From assembly GCA_029565395.1 (NCBI GenBank), contig JAKQOG010000088.1:1-64000 (forward strand): a stretch of DNA of 64,000 nt, written 5' to 3'. Origin of the DNA: Candidatus Hydrogenedentota bacterium. GTDB taxonomy: Bacteria; Hydrogenedentota; Hydrogenedentia; Hydrogenedentales; CAILVY01. The translations under genes and the position numbers were made by a program. Below the pieces are notes generated by a model. The model saw only the letters and a program-made list of their open reading frames with translations. It had not been told where the DNA came from and did no database searches. Below are positions 60,214 to 64,000 of this stretch, in pieces (position 1 is the first letter of the stretch; each line of letters begins with the position of its first letter).

Positions 60214-61716
60214 TCACTCGTCTTCAGCCACTTTCTTTTTCTTGCCTAACGGAGGCACTTGTTTCTTGATGGCGTCGATGACGGTCTCGATCGCCTTGAC
60301 ACGCGCATAGCATTTATCATTGCCCTCGATGATGGTCCATGGCGCATGCGCGGTGGAGGTCCGGTCCAGCATATCCGACACCGCCTCCCAATACTGGTCC
60401 CATTTCTCGCGGTTGCGCCAATCCTCATCTGTGATCTTCCATTCCTTGTGCGGTGTATTCTGTCGATCCTCAAAACGCCGGAGTTGTTCGTCCTTCGTAA
60501 CGTGCATCCAAAACTTGACGATCACCGCACCCGCTTCCGCAAGCTGCTGTTCAAACTCGTTGATCTCACTATAGGCCCGCTGCCATTCATTTGGCTTGGC
60601 GAAACCCTCCACGCGCTCCACCAATACCCGCCCATACCAACTACGGTCAAAAAGTGCGAAGTGCCCCGCTTTTGGCAACGCCCGCCAGAACCGCCAGAGA
60701 TAATGATGTGTTTTCTCCTCCCCTTGCGGTGCGGCGAACGGAATCACCTCGAAGCCGCGCGGATCGAGTTTTCGCAACAGCCGTTTGATGTTACCCCCCT
60801 TGCCGCTGGCGTCCCACCCTTCGTATACGATAATTACAGGCCGCCGATACACATAACATAAATGCTGAAGGCGGCGCAGTTCCGCCTGTAATTTCGGAAG
60901 CCGTTCCTGGTATTCTTCCCTCGGCAAGGCCACGGACATATCCACGGCATCCAATGGATTGGTCTGACGCGGTGCAAACTCGATGGATTCCCGTGTGCAT
61001 TCCGCGCGTTGCGCAAGCTCCTTTTCAATCGCTTCCGCCAAAGCTTCCGCCACCTTGACAATGCTTAGCCGTTCATCCGTGGCAGGCACGACAATCCATG
61101 GGGATTCCTGAAGGGAAGTTTCCCCCAGCATGGCATCCGCTGCCTTGCAATATTCATCAAAATGTTTATGGTGGCGGCGTTCTGCTTTTCCCACGCGCCA
61201 CGAGAACACTTTGTCCTTCTCCAGTTTTTCAAACCGCTTGGCTTGTTCCTTCTTGCTGATATGAAGAAAGAATTTCAGAATAACCATGCCGTCATCAGCC
61301 AGTTGGCGTTCAAAAATCCGAATACGTTCATAGGCCGCCGTGAGGGCCATCCCATGGATTTTTTTCCGCGCAAGATCATCCAAGAGTTGGTGATACCAGC
61401 TTCGGTTGAAAAAAGCCATCAGGCCGCGCGCAGGGATACGGTTCCAGAACCGCCACGGGGCCGGATGAAGACGCTCGTCTTCTGTCGGCGACGCTACATG
61501 GTGCACTTTATAGCCGCGCGGATCCAGCGCCTCCAGCAGGCGGCCAAGCACTACGCCTTTGCCTGCAGCGTCCCAGCCTTCAAAAACCACAAGGACGGGA
61601 ATCCCTGCTTCCCGCGCTTTCCGTTGCAGTTCCGCAAGACGCAAGTCCAGCGCATCCATGGCTTTTTTGTAGGCGGGTTTATCCAGCTTCACCTTGAGAT
61701 CCACATCGTTCAGCAT
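60214..61716 (-). CDS. Double-domain PPK2 (polyphosphate:nucleotide phosphotransferase)
   Basis: 500 residues with two PPK2 domains in tandem. Walker A: GWDAAGKGVVL near 47 in the first and GWDASGKGG near 302 in the second. The second domain has FDRSWYGRVLVERVEG, with the normal Asp; the first has FNRSWYHQL, with Asn at that place. So probably only the C-terminal domain is a full active centre, as in other two-domain class II enzymes that make ADP from AMP and polyphosphate. Very good RBS GGAGGAGG before the ATG. A neighbour relation with the glycosyltransferase (convergent, 51 bases) is not meaningful. Confidence 0.92.
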   Translation of the reverse strand: MLNDVDLKVKLDKPAYKKAMDALDLRLAELQRKAREAGIPVLVVFEGWDAAGKGVVLGRLLEALDPRGYKVHHVASPTEDERLHPAPWRFWNRIPARGLMAFFNRSWYHQLLDDLARKKIHGMALTAAYERIRIFERQLADDGMVILKFFLHISKKEQAKRFEKLEKDKVFSWRVGKAERRHHKHFDEYCKAADAMLGETSLQESPWIVVPATDERLSIVKVAEALAEAIEKELAQRAECTRESIEFAPRQTNPLDAVDMSVALPREEYQERLPKLQAELRRLQHLCYVYRRPVIIVYEGWDASGKGGNIKRLLRKLDPRGFEVIPFAAPQGEEKTHHYLWRFWRALPKAGHFALFDRSWYGRVLVERVEGFAKPNEWQRAYSEINEFEQQLAEAGAVIVKFWMHVTKDEQLRRFEDRQNTPHKEWKITDEDWRNREKWDQYWEAVSDMLDRTSTAHAPWTIIEGNDKCYARVKAIETVIDAIKKQVPPLGKKKKVAEDE

Positions 61717-61879
61717 ATTGGCCTCCTCCCGTTTGTTTACCAGTCTAGCGCAGCCTTGGCTTTACCGCAAGAACTTCTTGGACAAATCGCCTCTGGGTTG
61801 ATACCATAAGGAGTGTTTTCAGGAAATCGGCGGGCAGTAAAGCGCCCTTTTCCCTTCAACCGTCTATAGAGGTCTCGCA

Positions 61880-62938
61880 ATGAAAGTTGGAATTGTCGGA
61901 TATGCACGGTCGGGCAAAACGACCTTATTTAATGCCTTGACAGGCGCCCATGCGGCCGTCGGCGCTTATGGCGCGCGCGAGGCGAACATCGCCGTTATCA
62001 AAGTGCCGGATGAGCGCGTGGACAAACTGGCGGAAATTTTCCAGCCCAAAAAGAAAACCTATGCGGAGATAGAATTCATCGACATCGCCCCCAACGAAAC
62101 GGCGGGCGAACAAAAGGCGCTGGACAATTCCGCCCTGACCGCGCTGAAGAATGCCGAGGCCCTGGTGCATGTGGTCCGTGCATTTGAGAGCGAATCCGTG
62201 ATTCATCCTATGGACAGCGTGAACCCGGTGCGGGATGCCGCCAACATGGACGATGAACTTAAGCTTTCCGATTTGATCATTCTCGAAAAGCGCATTGAGC
62301 GAATGGAAAAGGAAAATCGCAAAGATCTCGAATTTGAATTAATCAAACGGTGTCAAGCCCATCTCGAATCGGGGCAGCCGTTGCGCACACTTGAACTGAC
62401 GCCGCGCGAATCGACAATGCTCGCGGGCTATACCTTTCTTTCGCAAAAATCCATGATGCTCGTGGCTAATTATGGCGAAGCAGACATCGGTAAAGAGGAT
62501 CCCGGAGGCTTGAAAGCGTTTGCCGCCGAAAACCATCTCACCTTGATTTCACTGTGCGGATCAATGGAAATGGAAATTGCGCAACTTGCGGAAGAGGAGC
62601 GCGCGGAATTCCGTGAAAGTCTGGGGTTGGGCGAGGAGTCCAAGACACAATTCATCCATGCGGCGTATGACATGCTCGGATTAATGAGCTTCCTGACCGC
62701 CGGCGCGCCCGAAGTGCGTGCATGGACCATTCGCAAGAACACCCACGCGGTGGATGCAGCAGGCGTCATCCACTCTGACCTAGCCCGCGGCTTCATTCGG
62801 GCCGAAGTGGTCAACTATAAAGACTTCATGGAAGCGGGCTCCATGGCAAAAGCCAAAGAACACGGAAAAGTCCGCCTCGAAGGGAAAGACTACATCGTCC
62901 AGGATGGCGATATGCTCTTAATTCGATTTAATGTGTGA
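61880..62938 (+). CDS. YchF-type ATP/GTP-binding translation GTPase
   Basis: 352 residues. G1 is GYARSGKTTLFN, the switch region DIAPNETAGEQKALDN, and the G4 element reads NYGE instead of NKxD, which is the YchF/Ola1 sign and favours ATP. A helical middle (about 120-190) and the C-terminal TGS domain (AWTIRKNTHAVDAAGVIHSD, DGDMLLIRFNV) complete it. Ribosome-associated regulator of stress response. It lacks the very first conserved NP of some family members and is slightly shorter than usual. Confidence 0.88.
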   Translation: MKVGIVGYARSGKTTLFNALTGAHAAVGAYGAREANIAVIKVPDERVDKLAEIFQPKKKTYAEIEFIDIAPNETAGEQKALDNSALTALKNAEALVHVVRAFESESVIHPMDSVNPVRDAANMDDELKLSDLIILEKRIERMEKENRKDLEFELIKRCQAHLESGQPLRTLELTPRESTMLAGYTFLSQKSMMLVANYGEADIGKEDPGGLKAFAAENHLTLISLCGSMEMEIAQLAEEERAEFRESLGLGEESKTQFIHAAYDMLGLMSFLTAGAPEVRAWTIRKNTHAVDAAGVIHSDLARGFIRAEVVNYKDFMEAGSMAKAKEHGKVRLEGKDYIVQDGDMLLIRFNV

Positions 62939-62992
62939 ATAGAGCAGTCAGCTATCGGCGGTCAGCTTCAGAGAATCAGGTAGTTCATTAAA

Positions 62993-63021
62993 ATAGGACC
63001 TATACGTCTTGTAGGTCCTAT
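62993..63021. terminator. Perfect 10-bp hairpin between convergent genes
   Basis: ATAGGACCTA (62993-63002), loop of nine bases, then TAGGTCCTAT (63012-63021), followed by another TAGGTCC. It sits between ychF and the PfkB gene, which converge. There is no T-run; a two-way transcript end is plausible. The text is shared with the palindrome at 46726-46737. Confidence 0.45.
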
Positions 63022-63045
63022 AGGTCCAATAAAGTTATATAGCGA

Positions 63046-63921
63046 TCAATACCGTTCGCGAATAGCGGTTTCCACATCGGCGAGTGAACCTGTGAAAGGT
63101 CCGGGCTTTTCCATTTTGATGGAGGTTAGTGCAGCGGCAAACCGGCAGGATTCTTCAGGGCTATGATCTTTCCGCCACGCGCAGTATGAAGCGAAACAAG
63201 TGTCGCCGCGTCCTGTTCTTCCCGAAAGATTTCGTGAGGTGAAGGGGGCGAAGGAAGCCCTCTCTTCCGCATAGACGAGCACGCCGGAATTATGCGTCAC
63301 CATAACTTCCCGCGCGCCCCACTCATACAGGCGCCGGGCGGCGGCTTCGCGATCCGTCAGGCCGGTAAGCGTTTCGGCTTCGGCGGCATCGGTTTTAAAG
63401 TAATGGATTAACGGCAGCATTTCTTTTTTCGCGGGCCAGTCTTTGAAGACCATCTGGCCGGCTTCCGGCACGCGGATAACCCCTTGTGCGTCCAATGCGA
63501 TTTTACCCCGGCGCGCCATGGCGCGAATGAAGATTTCCGGAAACTCCCCCTGAATGAGTCCGCCGAGGTAATAGAGGCCGGCAACACAGTCTTCTGGTAT
63601 GTCGGAATCGGTGAAGGGATCGGCAATGCCGAGGGCTTCGCAGGTGCGGCGCTCCCGATCTTCGGAGAGGTAGGTATTCCGGATCGAGGTGGTGTTGGCG
63701 GACGGGAGCACGATCACCGGAACGCCGTATGTGCTGAAAACATCCACCGCCTTGGCATCCTTTTTCGCAGCCTTGGTGACAGCGGCGAGATGTACCCCGA
63801 TGCTCTTAAGGGCAATGGAGGAAAACACAACGGCGCCGCCGACGCAATGTTCGGTTTCGCCGAGGGCAATGTTGATGTCCTTGGAAATGTGGCCAATGAC
63901 TAAAAGGTCAAATGATTGCAT
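63046..63921 (-). CDS. PfkB-family carbohydrate kinase (second)
   Basis: 291 residues with GHISKDINIALGE, CVGGAVVFSSIALKSIGVH and the signature GRTGRGDTCFASYCAWRKD with catalytic Asp. An Asn-Ser-Gly phosphate loop is not obvious. The start ATG at 63921 follows AAAGGA nine bases upstream; a TTG at 63930 is an alternative. Only distantly like the kinase at 56348-57241. It starts five bases after the stop of the partial gene on the right edge, so the two are likely an operon, for example a sugar transporter and its kinase. Confidence 0.82.
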   Translation of the reverse strand: MQSFDLLVIGHISKDINIALGETEHCVGGAVVFSSIALKSIGVHLAAVTKAAKKDAKAVDVFSTYGVPVIVLPSANTTSIRNTYLSEDRERRTCEALGIADPFTDSDIPEDCVAGLYYLGGLIQGEFPEIFIRAMARRGKIALDAQGVIRVPEAGQMVFKDWPAKKEMLPLIHYFKTDAAEAETLTGLTDREAAARRLYEWGAREVMVTHNSGVLVYAEERASFAPFTSRNLSGRTGRGDTCFASYCAWRKDHSPEESCRFAAALTSIKMEKPGPFTGSLADVETAIRERY

Positions 63922-63926
63922 GATGT

Positions 63927-64000
63927 TCAATCCTTTGCTTTAACGTTCCATAACGTACAGGAAAGGGCCACGGAAAAAAACGCGGCGCCCATCCAGAACA
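63927..64000 (-). CDS. C-terminal end of a membrane protein, cut by the window edge
   Basis: The frame reading leftwards from 64000 to the TGA at 63927-63929 codes for FWMGAAFFSVALSC followed by TLWNVKAKD. A hydrophobic stretch followed by a basic tail is typical of the last membrane helix of a transporter. It is too short to name a family. It lies directly upstream of the PfkB kinase with a gap of five bases. Confidence 0.5.
   Translation of the reverse strand, partial: FWMGAAFFSVALSCTLWNVKAKD

Overview
The window looks like a chromosomal piece from an uncultured anaerobic or microaerophilic bacterium of the Planctomycetes-Lentisphaerae-Hydrogenedentes kind, most like Candidatus Hydrogenedentes. 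This is an inference from style, not a match. The grounds are secreted proteins with long Glu-Gly repeat linkers and paired dockerin-like EF-hand modules, an ECF sigma factor fused to a membrane-anchored periplasmic domain, several secreted sugar-active enzymes (GH99/WbsX-like, GH127, probable GH98-like, SMP-30), Tat-secreted enzymes, and an Hdr-Mvh-Met redox operon. Base composition is moderate and genes sit on both strands. I recognised no rRNA, tRNA, CRISPR array, insertion sequence or prophage.

Layout. 1-3670: the end of one and the whole of another Glu-Gly repeat protein, the second with an SGNH hydrolase domain. 4135-16918: one long plus-strand redox operon. It holds an MvhD-like protein, MetF, two ferredoxin-FMN glutamate-synthase-like proteins, a fused amidotransferase/GXGXG protein, HdrC, HdrB, a double-length HdrA, a second MvhD and MetV. 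17181-18842: a third Glu-Gly protein ending in an FGE-sulfatase domain. 18890-28344: a 50-residue hydrophobic peptide, a membrane SGNH protein, aconitase, an FG-GAP propeller protein, an acyltransferase-esterase fusion and a PilZ protein. 28787-34646: the sigma factor fusion, a 66-residue protein, a phosphoesterase, an orphan glycyl-radical activase and a flavin protein. 34680-43063: secreted sugar-active enzymes, a radical SAM protein and a TlpA-like protein. 43133-49223: a giant coiled coil ending in an MshEN domain, a DUF362 ferredoxin, a ComB-like phosphatase and a hicBA pair. 49549-56092: a Tat phosphoesterase, an orphan antitoxin, GH127, a Tat aldo-keto reductase and a membrane coiled coil. 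56348-64000: PfkB kinase, NodU-type carbamoyltransferase, glycosyltransferase, double PPK2, YchF GTPase, a second PfkB kinase and the tail of a membrane protein.

How the genes work together. The redox operon carries the parts of the acetogen-type MetFV-HdrABC-MvhD complex, which couples methylene-tetrahydrofolate to electron transfer through FAD and Fe-S clusters. Here it is interleaved with glutamate-synthase modules and has no GltD subunit, so the Hdr chain may feed electrons to an FMN glutamate-synthase-like core. That is the strongest candidate for an undescribed system in this window. A second theme is signalling: two predicted cyclic-di-GMP binding folds (PilZ and MshEN) and a one-protein transmembrane sigma factor. 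A third is polysaccharide scavenging by secreted hydrolases, together with a small operon that could carbamoylate and glycosylate a glycan or metabolite.
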